Assembly: GCF_004210375.1 (NCBI RefSeq)
Contig: NC_134835.1
Coordinates: 68,106,447 to 68,170,446 of the forward strand
Length of the DNA: 64,000 bases
Reading direction: 5' to 3'
Source: Tachypleus tridentatus
Lineage: Eukaryota; Arthropoda; Merostomata; Xiphosura; Limulidae
Shown one piece after another: positions 24,330 to 36,416 of this stretch. The notes below the pieces were generated by a model, which was not told the origin of the DNA, ran no database searches, and was given only the letters and a program-made list of their open reading frames with translations. Position numbers and translations under genes: made by a program. Position 1 is the first letter of the stretch. Every line of letters starts with the position of its first letter.

Positions 24330-24503
24330 AAAAATACAAAAGCTTAAACGAGTATAACTGAATCTTGCAAGTCACTTTGTGGCCAAAACACAGAAAAAAT
24401 CCTATTTCGAATACACAAAAATACAATAGCTTAAACGAATATAACTTAATCTTGCAAGTACCTTTGTAACCAAAACACACAACAAATCTTATTTCGAATA
24501 GTA
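24330..24503 (+). repeat. Two-copy 87-bp tandem duplication
   Basis: aaaaatacaaaagcttaaac ... tatttcgaata is followed immediately by a second, about 90% similar copy starting at 24417. Its translation repeats FKLLYFCVFEI-type text by this duplication only. Confidence 0.9.
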
Positions 24504-25940
24504 CAAAAGAACTATGATTTTCCTCTTCTGAAGATAAATACATAATCTGTTGTTTTTTCTTCTGTTTCTTTACGTTTTATTCACGCCTACTGACGTCAAC
24601 AAACTTCTTTGACTAGTTTGTTAATTGAGTTTAAGCTGCTCTGTGAAACGTGAAACTAATTCATACATTTATAACTTTCATCATAGCACCTGGATCTTCA
24701 ATCATTTTGATTCTTTTTATCAAAGCTAGAAACATAAAATAAGATAGCTAGTTTATATTTTATTGCGAATTTGAATGTTCTATGAATTTGCTTCTCAAAG
24801 CAATGGTGCTGATAAGTCAATTTTCATAACGTGTATTAAAGTTTGACTTGTAATATCTCTACATCTAATATGAAATTAGGCTTAAGTTCCTGTTCAGAGG
24901 TAATGAAATAGTTCTACAAGTCGTTTCGAATCAGTATTCCTTCCATTCCATTAGGAGCCAAAACAGTTTTTAATTGTGTATATTGTAATTACGCTGAAAT
25001 ATTTTTTGCGAACGTTCATGAGCAGCACGTGCATCTCATTCTTTGTACAAATTGTACTGCAGTGAACAAAAGAATTCCAGATTTCATTACAACTTTTAAA
25101 AAGTTATTTCTTTTTCATAAGTGACGCTATTATTTAATCAATATCAGTAGCCTTAGTATAATCATGTAGAAAATGTTTTGGCCTAAATGTAATGAATAAT
25201 GAAAATTAAACGTTTAATGCTTCCCTCGCTAGTCTTAGTTCTTGGAAAGTAAAGGAAACCTAATGAAACGCATAATAAATCGCATATGTTTTTCTCGCCA
25301 CTCAATTTGTGACGTCTCGTGGCCCAGTAACATCACGTTGAAAAATTATGAACGCTCGATTAAGCATACTGCTTACGCAGTTAAATCTCGTTTGGTAACT
25401 CCGCCATTAAACACGTTAATGCTAATTTTGGTTACTCATCAGTTCGCTGCGTACAAGGCAACAGAGTCCTTTTTTTTTTAATCTGGTTCTTTTTCTGGAT
25501 AGTCAAATAATAAAAAAATGCATATTAGCGTTTTAGAAAGCCAATTTGGTATTCAAGTACTTCAGTAAGTGTTTATTTGGAATCAATGTTTGTTTTTGTT
25601 GTTCATTGAAGTAACCCGTTTGTCCTTAAAAATAATTGTGCAGTTCACTTTAACGCATCATGTCGAAGAACTGACATTTTATGAGCATTTGATATAATAA
25701 TATGCAAGTTTTAGAACTTACCTAAACATTTCTAAGTAATATGTAGGAATAGGTAAAGCCGTACTGACAGATATTATTAGAAACTACGTGAAAGTTTAGC
25801 ATTATTTATTGATCTACGAAGTTAGAAATAATAGGATATTTATATTACTAGTGTTCTTAATATGCAAATTTAGTCAGTCACTGAACAAAATGCATATATT
25901 ATTACGTAGATGAATACAAGTTCATATGTGTGTACATATA
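24504..25940. other. AT-rich DNA, nothing recognised
   Basis: A 79-codon plus-strand frame at 25242-25481 has ordinary composition and no domain. Confidence 0.5.
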
Positions 25941-26030
25941 AGCCTTCCAGTGAGTCAGCGGTAGGTATACGGACTTCCAACGCTAAAATCTGTGATAATC
26001 AGAGAGCATATAGCCAATTGTATAACAAAC
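25941..26030 (+). repeat. SINE-B/C-type copy, eroded
   Basis: ccttccagtgagtcagcgg, cggacttccaacgctaaaat, then agagcatatagccaattgta show the tRNA-like head and the 3' block. The B-box is degraded. Confidence 0.65.
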
Positions 26031-26046
26031 TTATGTGTGTGTGTGT
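26031..26046. repeat. (GT)n between converging SINEs
   Basis: A short gtgtgtgtgtgt run lies at the shared 3' side of the plus copy (25941-26030) and the minus SINE-C copy (26047-26158). Confidence 0.85.
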
Positions 26047-26158
26047 ATTTTCTTATAGCAAAGCCACATCGGGCTATCTGCTGAGCCCACCGAGGAGAAT
26101 CGAACCCCTGATTTTAACGTTTTAAATCAGTAGACTTACCGCTGTACTAGCGGGGGGC
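26047..26158 (-). repeat. SINE-C copy
   Basis: A well-preserved minus-strand copy: ttttcttatagcaaagccac, then gctgagcccaccgagg, cgaacccctgattttaacg, and the head ttaccgctgtactagcgggg. Confidence 0.92.
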
Positions 26159-26539
26159 ATCTTATATATAAAATGATGTTATTTTTCACTTAATAGTATT
26201 GAGACTATGTAGTGAGTTTGGTTTTGTGTGTTACGTTTGTGGTTATAATTCGGTGTATTGGCGATAAGTAATAAACAGAATAAAATAAACGACACAGTAA
26301 ATAAACAGTCCACCATTTGGATATACGATGTAACATCAACCGTATAGAACATAGTTAACTATCCTTAAAATCTTCCAACTTCTATTTGTTCTTATTGGTT
26401 ATTTCCATCCAACAAACATTACAATCGATAAACCTTATAATCTGTTCACCTGTTTTACTTTAAAATAGATGTTAGTTCAGTTAAACAAACCACCACCGTA
26501 CGGGCCGTATTAACGATAGTGTCCATTAGGTTTTTGCAG

Positions 26540-26655
26540 TGTTGTTGTTGTTTTACGCTAGTTTATAAAATGGATTATTTGTGTTTTGTCCTCAATGGGA
26601 AGGAGTGTCTCGGATTTGGCCATTATAAGCCTTCAAACCTATAGCTAACCCACGA
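26540..26655 (-). repeat. Degenerate SINE-B copy
   Basis: aatggattatttgtgttttg, gtcctcaatggga, then cattataagccttc and atagctaaccca parallel the minus-strand SINE-B order with heavy divergence. Confidence 0.45.
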
Positions 26656-26817
26656 GAACTGATCTCTCTGCATTGTTTACGATAGTAAATGATACAAAAA
26701 AAGTACACACATATTTCTTTTTCCCTGAAACGCTATAGGAAATGTCGAGAATTTAACGTCTTTTGATAATAGGTTATCGTTCTCAAACTGCGTATCCAAG
26801 AATTCATGGTTCGGTCT

Positions 26818-27015
26818 TGTTGCAGCAACAAGATTTGCACTTTCAATGTACTGGGGAAGTGACCGTTGAACCCCACTATTCGGTCAACTGAGCAGCTCAA
26901 GAGTTGGTGATGATTTCTTTTGTCTAACAGCCTGTTCTATAGTCTATCAGTCCAAAATTAGAAATAACTATACACGCGAAAATAGCCCTTGTGTAATCTT
27001 CCGCGAAATTTATGA
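26818..27015 (+). repeat. Degenerate SINE-A-related copy
   Basis: gtgaccgttgaaccccacta, ttcggtcaactgagcagctc, aagagttggtgatga and cgcgaaaatagcccttgtg, then cgcgaaatt, keep the SINE-A body order. The tRNA-like head is not recognisable, so it may be an older subfamily. Confidence 0.5.
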
Positions 27016-28679
27016 CCAATTTTTTTATTTCTTAATTATTAGCAAATTATTTAATCTAGAAGTTTGCAAGCGCAAAGCTTAATATTTTTGAGTTTTATTT
27101 AATGTAAATATCTTAAGAATTTCAAATCAATTAAGCATGTAGAATTCTTTATTAATTATCAATAATATTACAATGGTATATTCATAGAACTCAAACGCGA
27201 ATAAGACTTCAGAAAATAATATTAAATAAAGGAAAACAAAAATATGTCTAAACATATTTGCGAGTTGTATGATGACGGAAGCATTTCATAAATGAAGTAC
27301 AAAAATAAGTTTGCTTGAAATAAAAAACAATTAATTTTATGGCAGATTGGTATGCTTTGCGTTTGCAGCGTGGTATCGCAAAGAGCATTTGCTCTTAGTC
27401 ACGTATATCATGAAATTAGCGGTACCGTGCTTTCGTTCATTAGTTTAAGAAATGCATCTTTGACCTATATAAATCATTAGTGTAGCATTCGTGAAAATAT
27501 ATGTGTGTAAATACGTTTTCCTTGCTCTTGTTTCAAGAATATTAACTTTGAGGATTTTTATTGTAAAATCGTTTTCGTTTGTATTATATGATTAATTCAA
27601 TACCAAACCACCCTTAATTGCTTTAACAGAAAATATGGTTAGTTAGAAAACGTATGAGAATAGTTCTGGCAGAGTACGGAGAAAATTCAGCTTTCTGACG
27701 AATACAGGAATATATGAATTTTAGTAGAACAATTCAAACACCCTCCACTTTCTAACTCACCAAAGTCTTCCTTGCTTTACATAAAAATGTACAACTTCTT
27801 CGTGACTAAGGAGGAACAGATGGTAAAGGTCACATGTGTATTTGATGTCGTTCCCAGAAATTCTTACTTTGATAAAATATCTACGGCTAAAAAGTATACA
27901 AGGTGGACCGTGAAGTCATGAAAAATAAGTTGTTCCAATAATTCTACAATACTGGCTAAAATTACAAAACTAAATATTTACAGATGCTTTGATAGACTAG
28001 CAGAAAAATATAGTAAAAAGACAATACAACTACAATCAAATTAACTACAGTTAATGCGTATTTGTATCACAATATATTCAAATATGTCTCCATTACTACA
28101 TCTCTTTTGCTGTATTCCGAAAATTCAGAAGTTACAAAGCCGTGATGTTTACTTATTTCGGGTTTGGCATCAGCCCATATTCTATCAGAAAAATTTTAAT
28201 GTGTATTTATCCTAAAGAAACGCACACTTGTGTTGTTCTTATACCGTATGAAAACATACGATTGGAAACAGTTTAGAATTTCAGCATAATTGACGTTTTC
28301 ACTGCTGACGGGATTTTTAAAGGATATTGCTTGTTATCGCCGTGTGATTTTATCTTCCACGAAGAAGTATCGGTCGGAAAAAAAGAAAAAGTGTATCTTT
28401 ATGTGTGTTGAACATTTTAAACTATAACTAATCAAAACCGTGTTTGGTTTCCAGAAACGGCACTTTATACGTTCACTAAATAGTAAATTGGAGTATAAAC
28501 CAAATAATTCAGTATATAAGTTAGTAAATAAAGGTTTCATGTGAAAGGTATACATTAATTTGTCGTAAAAGAACAGTTGTTATTAGTCAAACTTCTAATG
28601 ACTTATAATCTGGAACTTAGAACCAACTTAAAAGTTTCTTGCGCACTCTGTCCTTTTGACATGAACTTTGTGTCTTTTG
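27016..28679. other. Intronic AT-rich DNA, nothing recognised
   Basis: No repeat or coding signal that I can support. Confidence 0.5.
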
Positions 28680-28959
28680 ATTTGTTTGTTTATTGAATTT
28701 CGCGCAAATCTACACGAGGGCTATGTGCGCTAGCAATCCCTAATTTAGCTAGCAGTGTAAGACTAGAGGGAAGGCAGCTAGTCAATACCACCCATCGCCA
28801 ACTCTTGGACTACTCTTTTACTAACGAATAATGGAATTGACCGTCACTGTATAAAGCCCCCACGGCTGAAAGGGCGAGCATGTTTGGTGTGACGAAGATT
28901 CGAACCCGTGACCCTTGGATTACAAGTCGAGTGCCTTAACCACCTGGCCATGCCGAGCC
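28680..28959 (-). repeat. SINE-A copy
   Basis: A full-length minus-strand copy. Flanks tgtgtcttttg and tgtgtcccttg may be an eroded target-site duplication. Confidence 0.94.
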
Positions 28960-29025
28960 TGTGTCCCTTGCATTCTTCGTCATTTAGTGTAAAACTTTCA
29001 ATGGAAATTCTTTAGATGCATCTGG

Positions 29026-29154
29026 TTGTTCTTGTTGTTTTCAATTAAGCACAAAGCTACACAATGGGCTATCTGCGCTTTGCCCTCTACGGGTATCGAA
29101 ACCCGGTTTTTAGCGTTATAAGTCCGCAGACATACTGCTGAGCCACTGGGGGGC
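29026..29154 (-). repeat. SINE-B copy with target-site duplication
   Basis: A full-length minus-strand copy. TAGATGCATCTGG stands at 29013-29025 and again, identical, at 29155-29167, so it is a fairly recent insertion. Confidence 0.96.
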
Positions 29155-29702
29155 TAGATGCATCTGGATATAGTTTTCTCCCTCAGGGAAGAAAGGGTAA
29201 CTTGACCGTTGGCTGCTTTGTACACGAAAAAGAGCAACCTTTCTAAAAGCCTTCACACATTGTATATATGTTAAAAAACTGAAAATTAACAACAATACTG
29301 AAATCTTCCAAAATACAATATGAAAACTTACCATTTTAAAACTTGTCCATAAATATATTATTAAAACTTTGCATTTCAAGACCTTCTTTCTCATACATAC
29401 ATACATTGTTAAAACTTAGCACTTTAATCCTCTTTATATTTACAGTTTTAAACCTTTAAAACAAACAACATCATTAGAACTTTTTAGCATTTTCAAAGCT
29501 TTCCAATAAGTACATCATTAATCCTCAGCGGTTTAAAACACATAAATGAATAAACTATAAGAACATATTTTTAACATATAAAATGGTTTCTCTGAAACAG
29601 ATTCATCAATACTTTTATGTGGTTTTTATGTTATTACCATGTTACAAAGTTATGACACTATCTGGTAGTCGCCACACAATTTTAGTTGAACTATCACTTG
29701 GA

Positions 29703-29980
29703 GGCCCGGCATGGTCAGGTGGTTAGGGCGCTCGACTCGTACTCTGAGTGTCCAGAGTTCGTATCCCCATCACACATAACATGCCCGCACTTTCAATCGT
29801 GGAGGCGTTATAATATTACGGTCAATCCTAATATTCGTTAGGAAAAGAGTAGCTCAAGAGTTGGCGGTGGGTGATAATGACTGGCTACCTTCCCTCTAGT
29901 TTTACACTGCTAAATTAAGGACGGCTAACGCGGATAGCCCTCGTATGGCTTTGCATTAAATTAAAAAAGAAGCAAACAAA
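29703..29980 (+). repeat. SINE-A copy with target-site duplication
   Basis: TATCACTTGGA stands at 29692-29702 and at 29981-29991. Full length; head ggcccggcatggtcagg. Confidence 0.95.
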
Positions 29981-30494
29981 TATCACTTGGAATGTTGGCT
30001 GCGACATCACTGTTTAGAACTTAGTTACCAGGTTGTGAGAATCAGTCACCTCGGAGTTTGCAATGTTTTGTTCAGAACAAAGTTGATAACAATACAAGAA
30101 GAAAGGCTAGGTTTGAAAGGTTAAAGTCACGCATAGATCATATTTTAGAGGTCAAGTGTTTTGATGTGTTTTATAATTTTTTTTCTTTTATTAATCTTAT
30201 CCATCCGTTTGTTTTTAGTGCGTATGACACAAAATTTTAGTGTCTTACATTGAAAAAAAATTATTGATTTGCTTGTTGTTTACGTTATTCCAATTAAAAT
30301 AGCACAAAATCTTAGCTAATAATCCATAGTTTAATAGTATATACGTTTTAATTTCTTCTTTCTACAAGGTAATGTTTTAAAACGTCCTCAATTTCCCCTA
30401 GTGTGAACACGTCACACATTTTCTCTTAGCATGTCACCATTCCTATTTTATCCACCACCCCTTGAAAAAATACGAAAGTAACTAGCTACATGTA

Positions 30495-30605
30495 TCTCAA
30501 GACTGCTGGTATGGGTATTAAATATTTTATTGAAGTAAAGTAGAGAAAAAAACGTTTCAACATTCTTAGGTCATCTTCAGTTTAACAAAGAGAATTTGCA
30601 ACTAA
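30495..30605 (-). mobile_element. 3' terminal segment of a Penelope-like element
   Basis: On the minus strand: aactgaagatgacctaagaa, tgttgaaacg, then ctctactttacttcaata and accagcagtcttgaga. The same segment stands alone at 1.9 kb. It lies downstream, in the minus direction, of the minus-strand endonuclease remnant and is the likely end of that element. Confidence 0.6.
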
Positions 30606-30689
30606 CTGTTCCTGGGCCCATATCTTACGGAGGAGAGTGTAAACGGGTACTGGACTGTAGGGGGAGTTGCAGTATATGTTAGGTTATTT

Positions 30690-30954
30690 AATTAGTTTGT
30701 TTGTTTGTTTTGAATTTTGCACAAAGCTACTCGAGGGCTATCTGTGCTAGCCGTCCCTAATTTATCAGTGTAAGACTAGAGGGAAGGCAGCTAGTCATCA
30801 CCACCCACCGCCAACTCTTTGGCTACTCTTTTACCAACGAATAGTGGGATTGACCGTCACATTATAACGCCCCCACGGCTGAAAGGGCGAGCATGTTTGG
30901 TGCGACCGGGATTCGAACCCGCGACCCTCGGCTTACCAGTCGAATGCCTAAACA
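30690..30954 (-). repeat. SINE-A copy inside the Penelope-like element
   Basis: A minus-strand copy truncated at its tRNA-like head (stops at gtcgaatgcctaaac). GTATATGTT occurs at 30672-30680 and at 30957-30965 and may be the target-site duplication. Confidence 0.92.
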
Positions 30955-30955
30955 T

Positions 30956-31905
30956 TGTATATGTTTCTTTATACTGGTTTAATTTTGGTTTTAGTTGTTG
31001 TATAAGTAAGGCTTATTTGATTTCGCGTCTGTTTATGCTTCTTTCTCTACTTAGTATCTGAGTGTTTTCTATGGTTATATTGTGTTTGTTTGATTTGCAG
31101 TGTTCAAAAACGTGTGAAAGTAATTTTTGTGTTCTTTGAATTTGGTTCCATTCTTTTGCCTGTTTCTCCAATATATAAGTCATGGCAGTTGTTCCATTGT
31201 ATCTTATAAATAATGTTGGAGTTGTATTTGTCAGTGTAGTATTTACAATGTATGGAATTTACTTTTGTAACTACTTTTTGAATAAATTTGGTGTTAACTG
31301 CAGTGTTGTGTTTTTAGTTGTTTTTTTCCAACTGTTGGTTATTTTTTAGCTAATATCAGCAATAGGTGGCATGCAGTAATGTAAAGTTTCAAAAGTTTGT
31401 TGTATCTTGTTTGTTGTTGACAGTGTTGTTGATCTAGGTGTGTGTGTGTGTAATTTTTTTCAACGGCGTTTGGAGGAAATTTGTTATCGATTGATGAAGT
31501 GTTGTTTTATTTTGTTCATTTCATCGTTAATCAGGTGAACATAGTTTTGTGGCTGTGTTTATTTGTTTTCTTAATAAATTGAGATTTTGTTTTGTTTCAT
31601 GTGCTGAGTCCCACGGAATGTATAGTCCAGTATAGGTGGGTTTTCTATGGATTTCTGTTTTGAATTGTGTATCGATTCTTATGATCTTGAGAAATGCTAT
31701 TTGGTTATTTTTTTTCGTGTTCATAGGTCAACTTAATGTTGAGGTGTATTGAGTTAACGTGGTTGAAAAAACTGTGTTCTATAGATGTGAATCCAGCAAT
31801 TGTATCGTCAACATATCTGTACCAGAAAAGTGGTGGGAGTTAGGCTGAAACGATCGCTTGAGTTTCAGTCTGTTATGAAAATGTTTGCTACAACTGGTGA
31901 CACTG
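30956..31905 (-). pseudogene. Penelope-like retroelement, RT and GIY-YIG remnant (minus copy)
   Basis: Read on the minus strand, the reverse transcriptase starts in SPVVANIF near 31895. The catalytic YVDD lies at 31804-31815. After one frame change come HRKPTYTGLYIPWDS and NLLRKQINTATKL, the conserved RT-thumb region of Penelope elements (31527-31724). A GIY-YIG-type endonuclease follows: NIIYKIQ and YIGE (31164-31175). Frameshifts and stops make it dead. The RT N-terminal half is missing. These elements insert by target-primed reverse transcription using their own endonuclease. Confidence 0.85.
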
Positions 31906-32430
31906 GAAAAAATATCAGCGAAAAAATAGCCAACATTTGGAAAAAAAAATTACAACAAAACGCAACATTCCAATAAACACCAAATTTATTCAAAAACGAG
32001 GTACAAAACTAAATTCCATACTAAGTAAAAACTACACTCACAAACACGACACCAACATTATTTATAAAATACAATGCAACAACTTTCACGACTTTTATGT
32101 TGGAGAAACAAGGAGAAAAATGATAACCAGATTCAAAGAACACGAAAATACAACTTCACACGTTTTTGAACGCTACAAATCAAACACGATATAACCATGG
32201 AAAACAGCCGGATACTGTGTAGGGAAAAACATAAACAAACGCAAAATCAAAGAAATCCTACCTGTATAACAAGTATAAAACGACTACACTTATCCGAATA
32301 ACGATACTGACTATCACTGCTATAACCCACCTACATCTAAAAGTGCAAAGAGTGTTGAGTGTTTGGTTTCCCAGTCTGATATTGAAACCATAAATGCATG
32401 TGGGGGCCACAAAGAATAAAATTAAAATAA
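31906..32430 (+). pseudogene. Penelope-like retroelement, GIY-YIG remnant (plus copy)
   Basis: The plus strand at 31937-32194 reads PINTKFIQKRGTKLN, TNIIYKIQCNNFHDF, YVGE (32096-32107) and FKEHENTTSHVFE, the GIY-YIG endonuclease half of a Penelope element. It is an inverted duplicate of the minus copy next to it, starting at the region before the endonuclease. The RT is absent and the frame breaks after SNTI. The 3' end is not sharply defined. Confidence 0.82.
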
Positions 32431-32460
32431 CAACTTTTATCTCCTTCAGGTTTTGTTATC

Positions 32461-33280
32461 GCGAAGAAATGTTGTTCATGGAACCCGTGAAAATATTTTA
32501 TTCATAAAGTTACCTACCAGGGAAACTCGAAATGATTCGCTTCGTCCTTTTTTTTTTTTTCCTTTTTTTATCTATATTTTATTTTAGACTTCAACTTTTC
32601 AGTAAAACTTGGTCACGAAAACATCTAATCAATAAAGACGTTTCACAATAGACCCCAGTATACATTACCTCATACCAGTATATTATAATATTTAATACAA
32701 TGTACCTGCAAGTTTCATGCACCAAAGCTTCGTTCCTTATTTTTTCTTGGTACTTTGTCGTAATCTGTCTAATGGAAGATGGAAACTTACAATACCTTGG
32801 ACGCTAATATCGCTTTCCTTTGAATAACTTCTGATAGCCTATTATTCCGCACTGAGATGTTGCTGGGTGTTTTCTTACAGACTTCCTTGCTTATAGATAA
32901 ATACTGAAAACTGAGCTCCAATAGAAAGAGTTTTGTAAATAAAGTAATCTTGAAGTACGTCTATGTTTAATGGAGCATTTTCTCAAACGTTTGGGGCTTT
33001 TGAAGCAAATTGAGTTATTTAGTGATTGGTTACTGTCACTCCAGTTATGTTGAAAGCGAAAGTACTGTTGTATTGCAAGTACATTTAAGTTAGAGTGTTG
33101 TAATTCTAATATGAACTTATTTACGACCGCCCAACAGATTATTTAGAAATTTTAATAGTAATGTATATAAAGTTTGTTTAAACATTCTATATCACTTAGT
33201 AAGTCCAGTGAGTAGGAATGAATCTAATGGTTCTTCTCGTTTTCGAACTATGAATCATGATTTGCGTCTTTTTGCAAAAA
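32461..33280. other. Intronic AT-rich DNA, nothing recognised
   Basis: No supported features. Confidence 0.5.
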
Positions 33281-33460
33281 TACACTCCAATTTTTGGGGC
33301 AGTAGGTGTTTTAAAGATCAAATGCCATAATTCTGTTAGATGAGAGTAGCCCTAGAGTTGGCGGTGGGCTTTGTTGACTGTCTGCCTACTCTAGTCTTTC
33401 AATTTAACATTAGGATCAGGTATATACACATAGTCTTTGGGCGAAATTTTTGAAACAAAT
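33281..33460 (+). repeat. Degenerate SINE-A-related copy
   Basis: gagagtagccctagagttgg, cggtgggctttgttgac and ctactctagtctttcaa keep the SINE-A central order. The head is lost. Confidence 0.6.
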
Positions 33461-33644
33461 CGACACACATAATGACATTGATTAGCTTTCCTTAATTGTG
33501 ATGCTATGTTTAATGCGTTATCAATAGCAAAACTTTTCTCACAGTCGATAATATTTGGAAGGATACATTTGGCAAAATATTTTGGCGAGTATTCAGATAT
33601 TCAGGTGACAAGACCAATTCTCATAGCTTCGATCCCTCTTCTGT

Positions 33645-33908
33645 GGCCCGGCATGGCCAAGCCTGTTTAGGCATTCGACTGGTAAGCCGAGGGCCACGGG
33701 TTCGAATTCCGGTCGCACCAAACATGCTCACCCTTTTAGCAGTGGGGGCGTTATAATGTGACGGTCAATCCCACTCTTCGTTGGTAAAAGAGTAGCCCAA
33801 GAATTGGCGGTGGGTGGTGATGACTAGCTGCCTTCTAGTCTTACACTGCTAAATTAGGGACGGCTAGCGCAGATAGCCCTCGAGTAGCTTTGCGCGAAAT
33901 TCAAAAGC
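33645..33908 (+). repeat. SINE-A copy
   Basis: Full length and well preserved: ggcccggcatggccaagcct, B-box GGGTTCGAATTCC, body and gcgcgaaattcaaaa tail. Confidence 0.96.
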
Positions 33909-34950
33909 TTACAAGCCTTTTCTGAATTTTTTTATGATCGAATCTGTAGCATTAGTTTTCATTTTCAGCTCAACATTAACCGAATATTTTCGTCTCAGTA
34001 CTAATGTTGTTCGTGTTTCAAATATTAATAACAGAAACATTTCATTAACAGGCATTATTTTTATACTGACCGACTATTTCTCAACTCTGTGTTGTTCTTT
34101 GTCAATTGTAGGGGTTTTTATTCAATTTAACCTTTTATTTTTGAAATTCGCATTTTGATGGAGCAAGTCGTTTCTTATGATCGTTCACGAGAAGCATGTT
34201 TCATTCATTTTGTCAAATGTCTTATATTATCAAGTAAGCCTGAATGCAACGTTTCTTTGTGAGCAAGTACTGAACCTAAAGGAGTTTGATGTGTGAAACT
34301 TAACACACATTAACTTAATTTGGCTGTTTATTGACAGCTGTTTGTTTGTTTGTTTTTACATGTTTTTATTTTTGTATGCAGTATGCTATCACAGGATAAT
34401 ACTGATCGAAGCAAGCTTATTGCACAATGTTTGTGCCTCGTAGCCCCTCTCTGAAATATTGTTTTTGTTGTAGCATCCATGTTTCTATTCTAACATGAAA
34501 CAGTTTAATCTGGTGAGATGAAATGTAATGTTAGGTGTTCCCAACCAGAAATTTCGGAAATAGCGTTGTAGTGACACGAAATGAAATATTTAATAAAGAT
34601 CTCATCTTCCAAGACTTTTAGCCATGTAATTATGTCGCAGACACGAATAAATGTTGTTTAAACGCATTTTATATCAGAAATCTAGAGAAAACAAACAGCA
34701 GCAAAGATATAGAGAAACTTTTAGAAAATACTAACTGTATCTCAAAAATATAACAAGATAAAAAATAACATTGTTCTTTGTAATTAATTCCTTGTCATCG
34801 TTTGTGTTTACTGAGCAACGTGTTTTAAAATATGTTTGCATCTCCTTACTTCACTTCTTAAGCAATGTTTGTATTGTAAACCGTTTTAGATTTTTAATAT
34901 TTATACAGCGTAATATTTTACCCTTCGTCACGTTGTTTCAATCAATGTAT

Positions 34951-35070
34951 GTTTACTGTTTAAGCGCAAAGCTACACAACGGGCTATCTGTGCTTTGCCT
35001 GCTGCCGGTAACGAAACCCGATTTTTGGCGTTAAAAGTCCTTAGATTTACTGTTGAGCCACTCGGAGTCG
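34951..35070 (-). repeat. SINE-B copy
   Basis: taagcgcaaagctacacaac, gggctatctgtgctttgcc, gtaacgaaacccgattttt, then actgttgagccactcgg, in minus orientation. Confidence 0.88.
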
Positions 35071-35344
35071 TCGTTACTCTAAATAGTGCGTTTTAGTTTA
35101 GAGTAGAAGAAAGTTTGGTGGTAACGAATAATAAATTACGTTAAATACAAGTATGAATATTTGTATTTCCATACTATTGGTCATTATTCTGAATTTATTG
35201 CCATAGGGTTCAAACATGGCATGTATGTTTTATATTAATACTCAAAAAAACTGGCTAAGCGCGGTCCAGAGGCTACCTAGGTGGATTTCTGGTTTGTACC
35301 CCTTTATCGCCAAAACAAAATAGATAAATAAATAATAATCGTGC

Positions 35345-35517
35345 TCCCAAGTATGGAGCCGTTTTAGCGTTATAAGAGTGAAAGTTAAATCCCAGTATTC
35401 GATTACAATCGTCTACGTGTGGGTGGTGTTGATTTTCTGCCTTATCGATAGTCTGTCAGTTAAAAATTAAGGACAACCATCCCAGCTTGCCTTTGAATAG
35501 TTTTGTGCAAAAATTAA
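35345..35517 (+). repeat. Degenerate SINE-A-related copy
   Basis: agtgaaagttaaatcccagt, attcgattacaatcgtc, gtgtgggtggtgttgatttt and gacaaccatcccagcttgc follow the SINE-A body order at low identity. Like the copies at 26.8 and 33.3 kb, it has no clear tRNA-like head. Confidence 0.5.
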
Positions 35518-35589
35518 CAATATGTCATAATTTTACAGAGCTAAAGGTATTGTTAATACCAACGAGAATTTATTACACTGAATTTGGTT

Positions 35590-35862
35590 TGTTTGTTTTT
35601 GAATTTCACGCAAAGCTACACGAGGACTATCTCAGCTAACCGTCCCTAATTTAGCAGTGTAAGACTAGAGGGAAGGCAGCTAGTCATCACCACCCACCAC
35701 CAACTCCTGGGCTACTCTTTTACCAACGAGTAGTGGAATTGACCGTCACCTTATAACGCTCCCAAGGCTGAAAGGGCGAGCATGTTTGGCGTGACGGGAA
35801 TTCGAACCTGCGATCCTCGGATTACGAGTCAAGCGTCTTAACCACCTGGCCATGCCAGGCCT
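35590..35862 (-). repeat. SINE-A copy with target-site duplication
   Basis: CTGAATTTGGTT stands at 35578-35589 and at 35863-35874. Full length, minus orientation. Confidence 0.96.
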
Positions 35863-36317
35863 CTGAATTTGGTTACTTGAATACAAATCTTGTTTTAAGT
35901 TTACTATCATATATTTCTACAATATGACGTGATCAAATGGCTTTTATTTATCTAGGAAACAGTGAATTAAAAAACAAGCATGTTGATGGAGACATATTCA
36001 TGATCTCGTTCCTGCCATACTGTTTACATCTGTGTTCACTTATCTACTCTTTTGAATGCCAACAAAGTTTATTTTCTTTTTAATAAGAAATATGTATCTC
36101 TTCATCAGATGTCCTACGTGATCGTTCGAAAGGCATATAAAGTTTCCTTGTTATACAGCTGGGAAATATAAAGTAAAGTAATAATATAACAGTATTCTTT
36201 ATTGTTATTGTTGTGACAGCTAGAAAACTCGACTGAAATGTGACATTCCCTTTTATGAAGTTTCAAAACGGCTTTTTTTTTCTAATATAGAACTAATAAA
36301 GTCCTCTGTGTTGAATG

Positions 36318-36416
36318 TAGTAATAGAACATTGGTAAAGTAATAAAGAAAGTAGTAAAGTAATGTAAAAGTAGTAAAGTAATGTAAAAGTAGTAATGTAA
36401 ATGTAGTAAAGTAATG
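36318..36416 (+). repeat. Short tandem repeat upstream of the LRR exon
   Basis: Repeated units of about 17-18 bp of the form agtagtaaagtaatgtaa lie roughly 80 bp before the splice acceptor. They are imperfect and intronic. Confidence 0.7.
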
